DNA of 64,000 bases from positions 29,618-93,617 of the forward strand of contig NZ_JACVVD010000018.1 in the NCBI RefSeq assembly GCF_014534655.1. The letters run 5' to 3'. Source of the stretch: Paenibacillus sedimenti. GTDB taxonomy: Bacteria > Bacillota > Bacilli > Paenibacillales > NBRC-103111. Below are positions 44,541 to 53,073 of the stretch, one piece after another. The translations under genes and the position numbers were made by a program. Each line of letters opens with the position of its first letter. Position 1 is the stretch's first letter. A model generated the notes under the pieces. That model did no database searches and was not told the DNA's origin. It saw only the letters and a list, made by a program, of their open reading frames with translations.

Positions 44541-45650
44541 CTAAACGCGTACAAGCCGATGGCCGGCCGCTTTACGCAAACGGTTCATAATGGCATGGCC
44601 GATACCCGTCTCCGGGCAAGCCTCGGCCGCAATATAACGAATGCCTTCCTCATCGAACCGACGCAGTGCCGCGTACAGCTCCTGCGCAATCGTCTCAGGA
44701 CGAGACAATGAGCCGCACGCAATAACGCGATCCGCACGATAGCGCGAAGCACGTTCTTCAAAAGTCAGAATCCCCGTGGACTCCCCACGAGCTTTGGCAG
44801 CATCAATATCAAGTTGAATCCATGCGATTACGTCTTCTTCATCATCACCTTGCACAATATGCATATAACCTTGAGGAGCGTAATGTGTATATTTCATGCC
44901 CGGGGCTCTGGGCGTCACTGTCTCATGTACATCTTCCCGCCCCGGCTCATGAATACGAGTATCCGGCAGTACGGACCGCAACTGCTCGGCAGTAACACCG
45001 CCAGGGCGCAATATATAAAGCTCCCCGGCTACGAATTGAATCACCGTCGATTCCACACCGACGCCGGTAGGCCCTCCATCCACTAAGCCGCCAATCCGGC
45101 CATCAAGGTCATCCCTTACATGGGAAGCAAGAGTCGGACTAGGTCGCCCTGAACTGTTAGCGCTCGGCGCAGCTACGGGACATCCGGCTTCCTGCAAAAG
45201 ACGCAGCGCCACAGGATGATCGGGTATGCGTACCCCAACCGTGGATAATCCTGCGGTGACTAACGGCGAAATGCCGCCTGTCTCCACAGGCAGCACAATC
45301 GTTAGAGGCCCCGGCCAAAAGGCCTCCATTAATTGACGATGTTCCGCATCGATCCAACCTGGAGCTGCCACCCCTGCCAGCTGCTTTCTATCCGCGATAT
45401 GAACGATCAGCGGATTGTCCGAAGGACGGCCTTTTGCTTTGAAAATCCGCTCCACAGCAGCTGTGCTGGTCGCATCCGCGCCAAGACCGTACACCGTTTC
45501 CGTCGGAAAAGCCACCGTTTCTCCGTCCCGGAGAAGCGCTGCCGCTTCCGCGATTGCGTGATCGGCCGATTCAAGTTGCGCTGCCGCCAACGCATTCGAT
45601 ACATCAACTTTCCAATATAGGGTCACGATGGTTTCCGTCCTAACATTCAT
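44541..45650 (-). CDS. ywlC: L-threonylcarbamoyladenylate synthase (Sua5 type)
   Basis: Makes threonylcarbamoyl-AMP for the t6A modification at tRNA position 37. The 369-residue protein has the YrdC domain first (VAFPTETVYGLGADA, KGRPSDNPLIVHI, APSANSSGRPSPT) and the extra Sua5 C-terminal domain after the linker KYTHYAPQG. The ATG at 45650 is taken as the start; an internal start near residue 19 is possible. Confidence 0.95.
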   Translation of the reverse strand: MNVRTETIVTLYWKVDVSNALAAAQLESADHAIAEAAALLRDGETVAFPTETVYGLGADATSTAAVERIFKAKGRPSDNPLIVHIADRKQLAGVAAPGWIDAEHRQLMEAFWPGPLTIVLPVETGGISPLVTAGLSTVGVRIPDHPVALRLLQEAGCPVAAPSANSSGRPSPTLASHVRDDLDGRIGGLVDGGPTGVGVESTVIQFVAGELYILRPGGVTAEQLRSVLPDTRIHEPGREDVHETVTPRAPGMKYTHYAPQGYMHIVQGDDEEDVIAWIQLDIDAAKARGESTGILTFEERASRYRADRVIACGSLSRPETIAQELYAALRRFDEEGIRYIAAEACPETGIGHAIMNRLRKAAGHRLVRV

Positions 45651-45677
45651 TGATTCTTGAATGAATATAACCGCCTG

Positions 45678-46463
45678 TTAACTGAACCAAGAAACAATTT
45701 TCTTAATCATTTCCCAGATAAAAAACTTTACCTTAGGCTGAGCATCCTCAGCTTGCGTTTGGTCTGCCGCTTCTTGGTTGACAGCCGGAGATTGAGCTTG
45801 TGCGCTGCCGGATTTGTCCGCTTGCGCTACTTTGCTATCTTTCGCAGCAGGTTTTGCCGATGCAGCCGTGTTCGATTTGTTTGCAGAAGCTGTTTGTACA
45901 TTTTTATCTCCTTCTGTCTTTGCTACAACTGCAGCAGTAGACGCTACTGCTTCGCCGGACACGGAATCTACGAAGCACAATGGAGGAAACAGTACACACC
46001 ACCAGTTCTGACCTTCACCACTGCCAACGACCACGCGCAGCGCTTCATAATCCCCTGCGGGATACACTTCATTCCCATACATTTTCGTAGGAAATGGGAC
46101 TTTACCGAGCTCAACTGTATGCGAATAGCTGTAACCGCGCTCTTGAATGATCCGGCCAACCAAAGCATCAAACTCAGGTAAATGTGCATATACAACAGCT
46201 CTAGCTTCATCAAGCGTATGCGGACCCACGACCCATTCCTGCATCCGGGCTATAATCGCATCACGAATCTCGCGTTTCAACGCTTGGTCCGGGGCCGAGT
46301 CTGAGTTTGCGAGAATACGTAAACGAATCGATTCTTTCGGAATCGCAGGTGAAACCATAGCCGCGTTCGTGCGGTTAGAATCCCAACAAGCGATCATCAC
46401 AATAAGTGCAAAAGCTACTAATAATAAATGTTTGAATGAATGACGTTCAACTTTCTTAACCAT
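45678..46463 (-). CDS. spoIIR: Stage II sporulation protein R
   Basis: Secreted signalling protein made in the forespore that triggers SpoIIGA to activate pro-sigma-E in the mother cell. An N-terminal signal helix (HLLLVAFALIVMIACW) is followed by the family domain with IRLRILANSDSAPDQALKR, ALKREIRDAI and the Trp/Cys block WWCVLFPPLCFVD. The last 90 residues are an Ala/Lys/Gln-rich tail. The start at 46463 has AAAGGGG upstream. It shows that the organism sporulates. Confidence 0.95.
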   Translation of the reverse strand: MVKKVERHSFKHLLLVAFALIVMIACWDSNRTNAAMVSPAIPKESIRLRILANSDSAPDQALKREIRDAIIARMQEWVVGPHTLDEARAVVYAHLPEFDALVGRIIQERGYSYSHTVELGKVPFPTKMYGNEVYPAGDYEALRVVVGSGEGQNWWCVLFPPLCFVDSVSGEAVASTAAVVAKTEGDKNVQTASANKSNTAASAKPAAKDSKVAQADKSGSAQAQSPAVNQEAADQTQAEDAQPKVKFFIWEMIKKIVSWFS

Positions 46464-46593
46464 CAGGAAAAGCCCCTTTCCCTTCGCTTCTACCAACCAG
46501 TATGGGCAAAAAGAGAAGGGGCTAAACCTAGTAATCTATGATTCTGGTGAAAATTTAAGAGAGTTGAAAATTCAGCTGTACCACCCGAACCTT

Positions 46594-46777
46594 ACAGGAA
46601 AAACCGGAGCTAATCTTGTACTCAAGTCCATTACGAGCCTATTTACATGGAAAAACTGGCGCTAAAATATCGGGATGGCAGCATTTTCGTTGAAAAGCAC
46701 CAAAGTAACGGTAGAAATTCCTGCTAATCTCCTTGATACTCTATAATTTTGTAATTTAGCGCCAGGTTTTCCTGTTA
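46594..46777. repeat. Three copies of a GGAAAA-C-GG-GCTAA motif, two direct and one inverted
   Basis: Related about 24-bp words begin at 46594 (ACAGGAAAAACCGGAGCTAA) and 46645 (ACATGGAAAAACTGGCGCTA) and appear inverted at 46751-46777, overlapping the prmC stop. The last two could pair over about 100 nt. The rest of the spoIIR-prmC gap shows nothing else. Confidence 0.75.
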
Positions 46778-47659
46778 AGCCCGCTCACGAATCGCGATGA
46801 CGTGACGGTCAATCCCCTGGAGATCCGGTACGAAACGGATCTCGTCCCAATCGGCGGCGTCCCGCAGCATCGCCGCCACCGCCTCCGCCTGCCGGATGCC
46901 GACCTCGAACCCGACCACGGTCGGGATTCGCGGCAGCAGCGGCAGCTGCAAGATCATCCGGCGGTACAGGTCGAGTCCCTCGACACCGCCGAATAAAGCC
47001 GTGTGCGGCTCATACAGCCGCACCTCCGGCATCAGCGCCGGGAGGTCGCCGTCCGGAATATACGGTGGATTCGACACCAGTATATCCGGCGCGAGCCGGC
47101 GCTCGATATAAGGCTCGAGGAGGTCGCCCTCGAGCCACTCCACCCGCGCAGCAACGCCGTGCCGCTGCGCGTTGAACCGGGCCATCTCCAGCGCCGCCGC
47201 GGAGATGTCGCTCGCCGCCACGCGCCACGCGGGGCGCGCGTGCGCGATCGTCACCGGGATCGCTCCGCTCCCGGTGCCCACATCCGCAAGCAGCGGCGCG
47301 CCTTGCGGGAACAGACGCTGGCCCTCGTGCAGCAACGCTTCCACGAGGAGCTCGGTCTCCGGCCGCGGGATGAGCACCGCGCCGTTCACAGCAAACGGAA
47401 GGCCGTAGAACTCCTGCTCGCCGGTGATGTACTGCACCGGCTCGCCCGCGGCCTTCCGCCCCACCAGCTGGCGCCACGTATCCGCCAGCTCCACGGGCAT
47501 TTGCTCCTGCCAGCGAAGCAGGAGCTCCGTCCGGCTCCAGCCCAGCAGATGCTGGAGCAACAGCTCTACACACGACGCAGCCTCCGCCACACCCTGCGCC
47601 GCTAAAAAAGAAGAAGCCTCTACATAGGCTTCTCTAATCGTCTTCTCAGCAGTCGGCAT
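46775..47659 (-). CDS. prmC: Peptide chain release factor N5-glutamine methyltransferase
   Basis: Methylates the Gln of the GGQ motif in release factors. The 294-residue protein has LLLQHLLGWSRTELLL at the N-terminus, the SAM motif ADVGTGSGAIPVTIA and the catalytic NPPY in DILVSNPPYIPDGDL. It overlaps prfA by 1 bp (TGATG), so enzyme and substrate are coupled. The DNA is clearly more GC-rich than the flanks. Confidence 0.96.
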   Translation of the reverse strand: MPTAEKTIREAYVEASSFLAAQGVAEAASCVELLLQHLLGWSRTELLLRWQEQMPVELADTWRQLVGRKAAGEPVQYITGEQEFYGLPFAVNGAVLIPRPETELLVEALLHEGQRLFPQGAPLLADVGTGSGAIPVTIAHARPAWRVAASDISAAALEMARFNAQRHGVAARVEWLEGDLLEPYIERRLAPDILVSNPPYIPDGDLPALMPEVRLYEPHTALFGGVEGLDLYRRMILQLPLLPRIPTVVGFEVGIRQAEAVAAMLRDAADWDEIRFVPDLQGIDRHVIAIRERA

Positions 47660-48735
47660 CACATCGCCTGCTCCCCTTTTTCAAGCAAATCGGACTGCGC
47701 CGCAATCGTCAACGCCGATACGATCTCTCCCATATCGCCGCTAAGTACCGTCTCCAAACGGTGCAGCGTCAAGCCGATCCGGTGATCGGTGACACGGCTT
47801 TGCGGGAAGTTGTAAGTGCGGATACGCTCGGAGCGATCGCCCGTACCGACTTTGCTTTTGCGCTCGCCGGCATATTTCGCTTCCTCTTCCTCGCGCATTT
47901 TATCGGAAATCCGTGCACGAAGCACGCGGAGCGCTTGTTCTTTATTCGAGTTCTGCGATTTCCCGTCTTGACAAGTCGCTACGATACCCGTAGGCACGTG
48001 CGTCACACGTACGGCAGATTTCGTCGTATTAACCGACTGTCCGCCCGCTCCGCTAGAACAAAACGTATCGACGCGAATATCTGCGTCATGGATTTCAATC
48101 TCCACTTCTTCCGCTTCCGGCATGACGACAACCGTTGACGTGGAAGTGTGAATACGACCGCCCGATTCCGTCACAGGAATACGCTGAACACGGTGTGCGC
48201 CGCTCTCGAATTTCAGCTTACTATAGGCACCTTTTCCGGTGATCATGAAAATGATCTCCTTAAATCCGCCCAAATCATTCAAAGAAGCGTCGAGTACTTC
48301 TGTTTTCCAACCTTGTGAATCCGCGTATCGCGTATACATCCGGTATAAGTCACCCGCGAACAAAGCCGCTTCGTCGCCGCCTGCCGCGCCGCGAATTTCC
48401 ACGATCACGTTTTTATCATCGTTCGGATCTTTCGGCATCATGAGCACTTTCAGCTTCTCTTCCAGCTGTGCATGTTGCTCGCTGAGCTCTTCGATCTCCA
48501 TTTTGACCATTTCACGCATTTCATCGTCCAGCTTCTCGTTTTGCATCGCTTTCGCATCATTTATCTGTTCGCTGACGCTTTTATATTCCAAATACGTATC
48601 ATACGATTCCTGAAGATCAGATTGCTCTTTGGAGTATTCTCTGAGTTTCTTCGTATCGCTGGTTACGTCAGGGTCACACAGCAGTTCGCTTAATTTCTCA
48701 TAGCGATCCGCGATTGCCTGTAGTCTATCCAACAT
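47659..48735 (-). CDS. prfA: Peptide chain release factor 1
   Basis: Recognises UAA/UAG and releases the peptide. It has 358 residues. The GGQ loop is in GAGGQSVNTTKSAVRVTHVP, and the codon-reading PxT motif lies in ESGAHRVQRIPVTES. The gene is followed by prmC with a 1-bp overlap. Confidence 0.98.
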   Translation of the reverse strand: MLDRLQAIADRYEKLSELLCDPDVTSDTKKLREYSKEQSDLQESYDTYLEYKSVSEQINDAKAMQNEKLDDEMREMVKMEIEELSEQHAQLEEKLKVLMMPKDPNDDKNVIVEIRGAAGGDEAALFAGDLYRMYTRYADSQGWKTEVLDASLNDLGGFKEIIFMITGKGAYSKLKFESGAHRVQRIPVTESGGRIHTSTSTVVVMPEAEEVEIEIHDADIRVDTFCSSGAGGQSVNTTKSAVRVTHVPTGIVATCQDGKSQNSNKEQALRVLRARISDKMREEEEAKYAGERKSKVGTGDRSERIRTYNFPQSRVTDHRIGLTLHRLETVLSGDMGEIVSALTIAAQSDLLEKGEQAM

Positions 48736-48778
48736 ATCGGATCACTCCTTACTTTCTTTTAAATTGTTTTTATTTATT

Positions 48779-49879
48779 TTATACATTAAATCGGAAATGC
48801 ATCACGTCGCCGTCCTGCACCACGTATTCTTTACCTTCTAGTCGCAGCTGCCCTTTTTCCTTCGCGGCATTCATCGAACCTGCAGCCGACAGATCTTCGT
48901 AAGAGACCACTTCGGCACGAATAAAGCCGCGTTCGAAATCCGAGTGAATAACGCCTGCCGCTTGAGGAGCCTTCATTCCTTTGCGGATCGTCCATGCTCT
49001 TACTTCCTGCACCCCGGCAGTGAAATACGTGTACAGACCAAGCAACTTATAAGCTGCTTTAATCAATCTATTCAAGCCGGACTCTTGAAGTCCCAACTCT
49101 TCGAGGAACATGGCTTTTTCTTCGTCTTCGAGCTCAGCGATTTCGGACTCTACCTTAGCACTAATCGGAACCACTTCCGCGTTCTCTTGCGCGGCGAATT
49201 CTTTGACGATTTTGACATACGGATTGTCGTCCGCTGTTGCCACTTCTTCTTCACTCACGTTAGCCGCGTATAATACAGGCTTCATTGTCAGCAAATGAAG
49301 ATCGCGAACGATCAGCTTCTCCTCATCGCTTAAATCTATGCTGCGCGCCGGTTTATCTTCATACAGCGTTTCTTTGATGCGTTCCAGGCATTCCACCTCA
49401 GCCGCAACCTTCTTGTCGCCGCCCTTCAAATTTTTGCGGGAGCGTTCAAGCTTCTTCTCAATCGAGTCAATATCCGCCAGGATCAGCTCGAGATTAATCG
49501 TCTCAATGTCGCCAATCGGGTCTACTTTCCCGGATACATGCGTAATATTTTCATCCACAAAACAACGAACTACATGCACGATGGCATCTACTTCACGAAT
49601 GTGTGCGAGAAATTTATTTCCAAGCCCTTCGCCCTTGCTCGCGCCCTTCACCAAACCCGCAATATCGACGAATTCGAAGGCAGTCGGAACAATGCTCTTG
49701 GGCACTACGATCTCCACCAACCTTTGCAGTCTTTCGTCCGGTACTTCCACTACCCCGACATTCGGATCGATCGTACAGAACGGATAGTTCGCAGATTCTG
49801 CACCCGCCTGTGTAATTGCATTAAACAAAGTCGATTTTCCTACGTTCGGTAGACCGACGATTCCTGCTTTCAAAGCCAT
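48779..49879 (-). CDS. ychF: Ribosome-binding ATPase/GTPase YchF
   Basis: Obg-family P-loop protein that prefers ATP and binds ribosomes. The 366-residue protein has GLPNVGKSTLFNAIT, the FVDIAGLVKGASKGEGLGN switch region, NVSE in place of NKxD (YAANVSEEE) and a C-terminal TGS domain. It ends with GKEYVVQDGDVMHFRFNV, the usual terminus. It stands upstream of prfA with a 43-bp gap. Confidence 0.97.
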   Translation of the reverse strand: MALKAGIVGLPNVGKSTLFNAITQAGAESANYPFCTIDPNVGVVEVPDERLQRLVEIVVPKSIVPTAFEFVDIAGLVKGASKGEGLGNKFLAHIREVDAIVHVVRCFVDENITHVSGKVDPIGDIETINLELILADIDSIEKKLERSRKNLKGGDKKVAAEVECLERIKETLYEDKPARSIDLSDEEKLIVRDLHLLTMKPVLYAANVSEEEVATADDNPYVKIVKEFAAQENAEVVPISAKVESEIAELEDEEKAMFLEELGLQESGLNRLIKAAYKLLGLYTYFTAGVQEVRAWTIRKGMKAPQAAGVIHSDFERGFIRAEVVSYEDLSAAGSMNAAKEKGQLRLEGKEYVVQDGDVMHFRFNV

Positions 49880-49942
49880 TGTAGCTACAACTCCTTAATG
49901 TTGAAAAAATGATCCCCATCTATTATATAGCACTTGCAGGTC

Positions 49943-49984
49943 AAAAAAAAGCCTGTCGGCTACTGATTCACCGCAGACTTTTTT
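49943..49984 (-). terminator. Terminator overlapping the pilZ stop codon
   Basis: GTCTG.CGG pairs with CCG.CAGGC, and eight T follow on the minus strand. The TAG stop of the PilZ gene (49960) lies in the loop. Confidence 0.75.
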
Positions 49985-50673
49985 TCCAATAGGCTTTTGT
50001 ATTTCGCATCCCGCTTCTGCACGAAGTACGATTCAACCTGATTTTTAAGAATAAAGGCTCTTAACGCATTCGTTTTCATCTCTGCAACTTCAATATATCT
50101 GGCCCCATAGTAGATACCATTTTCCGATTTCTCTTTCCGTACAATTTCTGTCTTGCATGACATCGAGAAGCCTAAATCCATTTCAACGTCGAGTTGAACA
50201 TGCTTATCTACAATTTTATCTACAATTGAGTTGTCTTCGATTGTAAAGCCTACGCCGTTCATCGAAATATTTTTGATGGAAATGCCGACCGGGTTGTCGA
50301 AATGATGCTTGTTCTTCTTCTTCACATCATGAAGCACGTGAAGCAAACCGTCATGCTGGATATCAATCCGCGGGAATTCCCGTTTTTCCGTAAATTTCTT
50401 GCGATTATCAGGCGGATTGATCACAATAACCGAGCCATGGTCTTTGGCCACTACGGTAGTTTCAAAAACGAACAGTCCCGATTTTGAATAAATCGTCATC
50501 TTGACCTTATCGCCAAGCCCAAAAGCATCGTATTGAGGCAGCTCCACTTCCATAATATCGCCAAGCGCATAGGTGAGAACACCTGTCGAAACAAAATCAT
50601 GCTTATCCAGCACTGCCTTGCTGCCGATCAATACCTCGGCGTCATTACCTTCCTTGCTGCCATAAAACTTCAT
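49960..50673 (-). CDS. PilZ-domain c-di-GMP receptor protein
   Basis: A 237-residue protein with an N-terminal YcgR-like domain (about 1-95) and a C-terminal PilZ domain. The c-di-GMP-binding motifs are visible: RxxxR as KREFPRIDI and (D/N)xSxxG as NISMNGVGF. It resembles Bacillus YpfA/MotI and YcgR, which act on flagella, but the output is inferred. The ATG at 50673 is chosen over the open frame to 50754, since the extra part would cover the terminator of the leader. Its mRNA leader carries a c-di-GMP-I riboswitch, so the second messenger acts on both gene and protein. Confidence 0.9.
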   Translation of the reverse strand: MKFYGSKEGNDAEVLIGSKAVLDKHDFVSTGVLTYALGDIMEVELPQYDAFGLGDKVKMTIYSKSGLFVFETTVVAKDHGSVIVINPPDNRKKFTEKREFPRIDIQHDGLLHVLHDVKKKNKHHFDNPVGISIKNISMNGVGFTIEDNSIVDKIVDKHVQLDVEMDLGFSMSCKTEIVRKEKSENGIYYGARYIEVAEMKTNALRAFILKNQVESYFVQKRDAKYKSLLEKKSAVNQ

Positions 50674-50713
50674 CCGTTCTTCTTCACTTCCTCTCTCACC
50701 ATTTTTATGTATG

Positions 50714-50752
50714 AAAAAAGTAGACCGTCCCGCCTTTCCGGAACAGTCTACC
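50714..50752 (-). terminator. Riboswitch-linked intrinsic terminator upstream of pilZ
   Basis: GTAGACTGTTCC pairs with GGGACGGTCTAC, followed by six T on the minus strand. It lies 28 bp after the riboswitch core and 40 bp before the pilZ start, the position of an expression platform. Confidence 0.88.
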
Positions 50753-50780
50753 ACCTAAAATCAGAAATTGAGCGATTTTC

Positions 50781-50860
50781 GGTAGCCAGACTGCCGTAGT
50801 TCCATGCGGAACCTTAGACCCTCAGCTTTGCGTCCTTGCCTTTCAGCAAGTTTGCCATTT
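50781..50860 (-). promoter_or_regulatory. Cyclic di-GMP-I (GEMM) riboswitch
   Basis: The minus strand reads GGCAAACTTGCTGAAAGGCA, then GGACGCAAAGC, GGGTCTAAGGTTCC and GGAACTACGGCAG, ending GGCTACC. These are the P1b stem with its GAAA loop, the junction that holds c-di-GMP, and the P2 stem GTTCC/GGAAC with the tetraloop receptor, all in order as in the GEMM class. It controls the PilZ gene through the terminator just downstream. Whether ligand turns the gene on or off cannot be told without folding. Confidence 0.95.
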
Positions 50861-51007
50861 ATCGAATCCATATGAAGTTGATCCTCATTAGGATAAAAGA
50901 CCTATTAATATCCTTAGTATACGTATTTTAGTCGCAGTTTTCAACATAATTCCCTTAAATGCCTTATCCCTTGATTTACGCAGCAAGAGTGCCTACAATG
51001 AGAACAT

Positions 51008-51095
51008 ATATCCACAAATTTTCAACTTATCCACATGGTTGTCCACAGATTGTTAACAACGAATGCTTGTTCGATTCTTATTCACATGTGGATAA
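51008..51095. promoter_or_regulatory. Cluster of five DnaA-box-like sites upstream of tadA
   Basis: ATATCCACA at 51008, TTATCCACA at 51028 (consensus), TTGTCCACA at 51039, TTATTCACA at 51078 and, inverted, TGTGGATAA at 51087 (consensus). Five sites lie in 88 bp between the divergent riboswitch leader and tadA. No dnaA or dnaN gene is in the window, so it may be a DnaA regulatory or titration site. Confidence 0.8.
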
Positions 51096-51120
51096 CTGAA
51101 TTTTAGCGAGGTGTCTCCCT

Positions 51121-51579
51121 GTGGATGAACATATTCCATGGATGAAAGAAGCCATTCTAGAAGCACTAAAAGCGGAAGCCATCCGCGAAGTCCCGATTGG
51201 GGCTATCGTCGTGCATGATGGCAAAATTATTGGCCGCGGCTACAATTTGCGCGAAACGTCCCTTGATCCGACCGCGCACGCAGAGATGATCGCTATAAAG
51301 CAAGCTAGTGAGCATCTGCAAGCTTGGCGCCTGCTTGATTGCAAGCTGTATGTGACGCTGGAACCATGCCCGATGTGCGCGGGAGCTATTGTCCAATCGC
51401 GGATCCCGCAGGTCATCTATGGGACGACCGATCCGAAAGCAGGTTGCGCCGGAACGCTCATGAATTTGCTGCAGGAGGAACGGTTTAACCACCGTGTCGA
51501 CGTGGTGAGCGGCGTTCTGCAGGAAGAATGCGCGACAATGCTGACGCAATTTTTTCGCAAGCTGCGTAGCAAGGAATAA
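51121..51579 (+). CDS. tadA: tRNA-specific adenosine deaminase
   Basis: Converts A34 to inosine in tRNA-Arg(ACG). The 152-residue protein has the zinc ligands in TAHAEMIAI (His, catalytic Glu) and PCPMCAGAIVQSRI (two Cys). It starts with GTG at 51121 behind GCGAGGTG. A tRNA-Arg gene follows 44 bp downstream. Its place near serS is that of yaaJ in Bacillus. Confidence 0.96.
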   Translation: MDEHIPWMKEAILEALKAEAIREVPIGAIVVHDGKIIGRGYNLRETSLDPTAHAEMIAIKQASEHLQAWRLLDCKLYVTLEPCPMCAGAIVQSRIPQVIYGTTDPKAGCAGTLMNLLQEERFNHRVDVVSGVLQEECATMLTQFFRKLRSKE

Positions 51580-51623
51580 CGTTGCGTCACCAAAAGCATC
51601 CGTGATAAAATAAACGATGCCAT

Positions 51624-51698
51624 GCGCCCGTAGCTCAGCAGGATAGAGCGATAGTTTCCTAAACTATGCGTCGGGGGTTCGAATCCCCCCGTGGCGCG
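51624..51698 (+). tRNA. tRNA-Arg (CCU)
   Basis: D arm GCTC/GAGC, anticodon stem ATAGT/ACTAT with loop TTCCTAA (anticodon CCT), and T arm GGGGG-TTCGAAT-CCCCC. The acceptor stem GCGCCCG pairs fully with the 3' strand only if one T is bulged out (CG-T-GGCGC). No CCA is encoded. Confidence 0.88.
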
Positions 51699-51715
51699 TC
51701 AGAATGACTTGACAT

Positions 51716-51762
51716 AAACAAAGGGATTACAACTTCCGGTTGGCATCCCTTTGTTTCTTTTT
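51716..51762 (+). terminator. Terminator after tRNA-Arg
   Basis: AAACAAAGGGA and TCCCTTTGTTT form an 11-bp stem, followed by CTTTTTG. Confidence 0.9.
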
Positions 51763-51787
51763 GTAGTCCGAAAGGAGACCTCATTCA

Positions 51788-52996
51788 ATGACAAGCATGA
51801 AATCGCCCTCTTCTTATCGTATCCCTTTATTTTGTATAGTCACGCTATTGTTCTGGATGTCTATGTATACCAGTGTTCCTATTATGGCTCCATATGTGGA
51901 ATTCCTGGGAGGCAGCCATCAGCTTGCGGGTTGGATCGTAGGGATGTACGGCATTTCTCAGATGCTGCTGCGGATTCCGGTGGGCGTCCTATCCGATCGG
52001 TTTCATAAGCGAAAACTATTTATCACGTTCGGCCTGCTCTTTACGGGCTTAAGCGGGCTAGGACTTTGGATCACTCAGGATTTTACGTGGATCCTTCTGC
52101 TGCGTGCGCTTGCCGGGGCTGCGGCGGCCACTTGGGTTGATTTTACCGTGCTATTTACAAGCTATTACAAACATGAAGATTCTACGAAAGCGATTGGAAC
52201 GATCAGCTTCTTCAACTCATTGGGACAAATGCTGGGCATTCTCATGGCCGGATGGGCAGCCGACTCGATGGGTTGGGAAGCGGCCTTTGTTATGGGTGCT
52301 GTGCTCGGAGCGCTCGGTTTAGCAGGATCCTTTTTTCTGGTGGAAAAAATTGAAGTCGATTCCCCCAAAATCACACTCCGGGGAATCGGCGTAGTAGCAA
52401 CCGATCGCACGCTTTTATATGTTTCTTTGCTAGCTATCTTATCGCAGGTGCTAATATTTGCTACGGTATTCGGGTTTACTCCCGTGTATGCGACTGAGCT
52501 AGGCGCTGATAAATTCAGCTTAGCTCTACTCACGTTCATTTCCAACGTTCCGGTAGCAATAGCTTCTTTACTGGGCGGTCGCCGCTGGGCAGCTAAATTT
52601 GGGGAGAAGCGCGTTATCGTATGGGGGTTTGCCCTTATGGGCCTGTTCACATTTACAATTCCGTTCACCCATTACTTGTGGGTACTTATGGTAACTCAGG
52701 CATTGGCGGGATTTGGCCGTGGACTTTCGTTTACCGTTCTGATGGCGCTGAGCATTAAGCATATGCCTTCGGATAAGCGTGCAACCGCCATGGGCTTTTT
52801 CCAAGCGATTTATGGCTTAGGTATGTTCGTCGGGCCAGTTCTGATGGGCATCATTGGTGATTGGTTTGCACTAACTCATGGCTTTATCGTACTCGGCCTG
52901 CTCGGTATCCTGAGCAGCTGTCTATCACATTGGATTATCCGCAGTGAACCGCAAGTACGCCAAGCTGAGCCCCATCCTAACACCGCATCACTTTAG
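51788..52996 (+). CDS. Major facilitator superfamily transporter
   Basis: A 402-residue membrane protein with 12 predicted helices. The MFS loop 2-3 motif is visible as GVLSDRFHKRKLFI (G-x3-D-R-x-G-R-R type), with the second-half counterpart GRRWAAKFGEKRVI. The substrate is unknown; the layout resembles YfkF/drug-efflux-like members. It has AAAGGAGAC 9 bp before the ATG and its own terminator. Confidence 0.88.
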   Translation: MTSMKSPSSYRIPLFCIVTLLFWMSMYTSVPIMAPYVEFLGGSHQLAGWIVGMYGISQMLLRIPVGVLSDRFHKRKLFITFGLLFTGLSGLGLWITQDFTWILLLRALAGAAAATWVDFTVLFTSYYKHEDSTKAIGTISFFNSLGQMLGILMAGWAADSMGWEAAFVMGAVLGALGLAGSFFLVEKIEVDSPKITLRGIGVVATDRTLLYVSLLAILSQVLIFATVFGFTPVYATELGADKFSLALLTFISNVPVAIASLLGGRRWAAKFGEKRVIVWGFALMGLFTFTIPFTHYLWVLMVTQALAGFGRGLSFTVLMALSIKHMPSDKRATAMGFFQAIYGLGMFVGPVLMGIIGDWFALTHGFIVLGLLGILSSCLSHWIIRSEPQVRQAEPHPNTASL

Positions 52997-53002
52997 CGCC
53001 TT

Positions 53003-53038
53003 AAGAACGGATCGCGGCGATTCGTTCTTTTCTTTTTA
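53003..53038 (+). terminator. Terminator after the MFS gene
   Basis: AAGAACG and CGTTCTT arms with a 13-nt loop, followed by TTCTTTT. Confidence 0.8.
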
Positions 53039-53073
53039 ATATGGTGCAGGGGTAGAAGGGATACCTTTCGTCT

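Noticed and set aside
51008..51095. DnaA-box cluster as the chromosomal origin
   Set aside because: No dnaA, dnaN or AT-rich unwinding region is nearby, and the gene order places oriC beyond the rRNA operon to the right.
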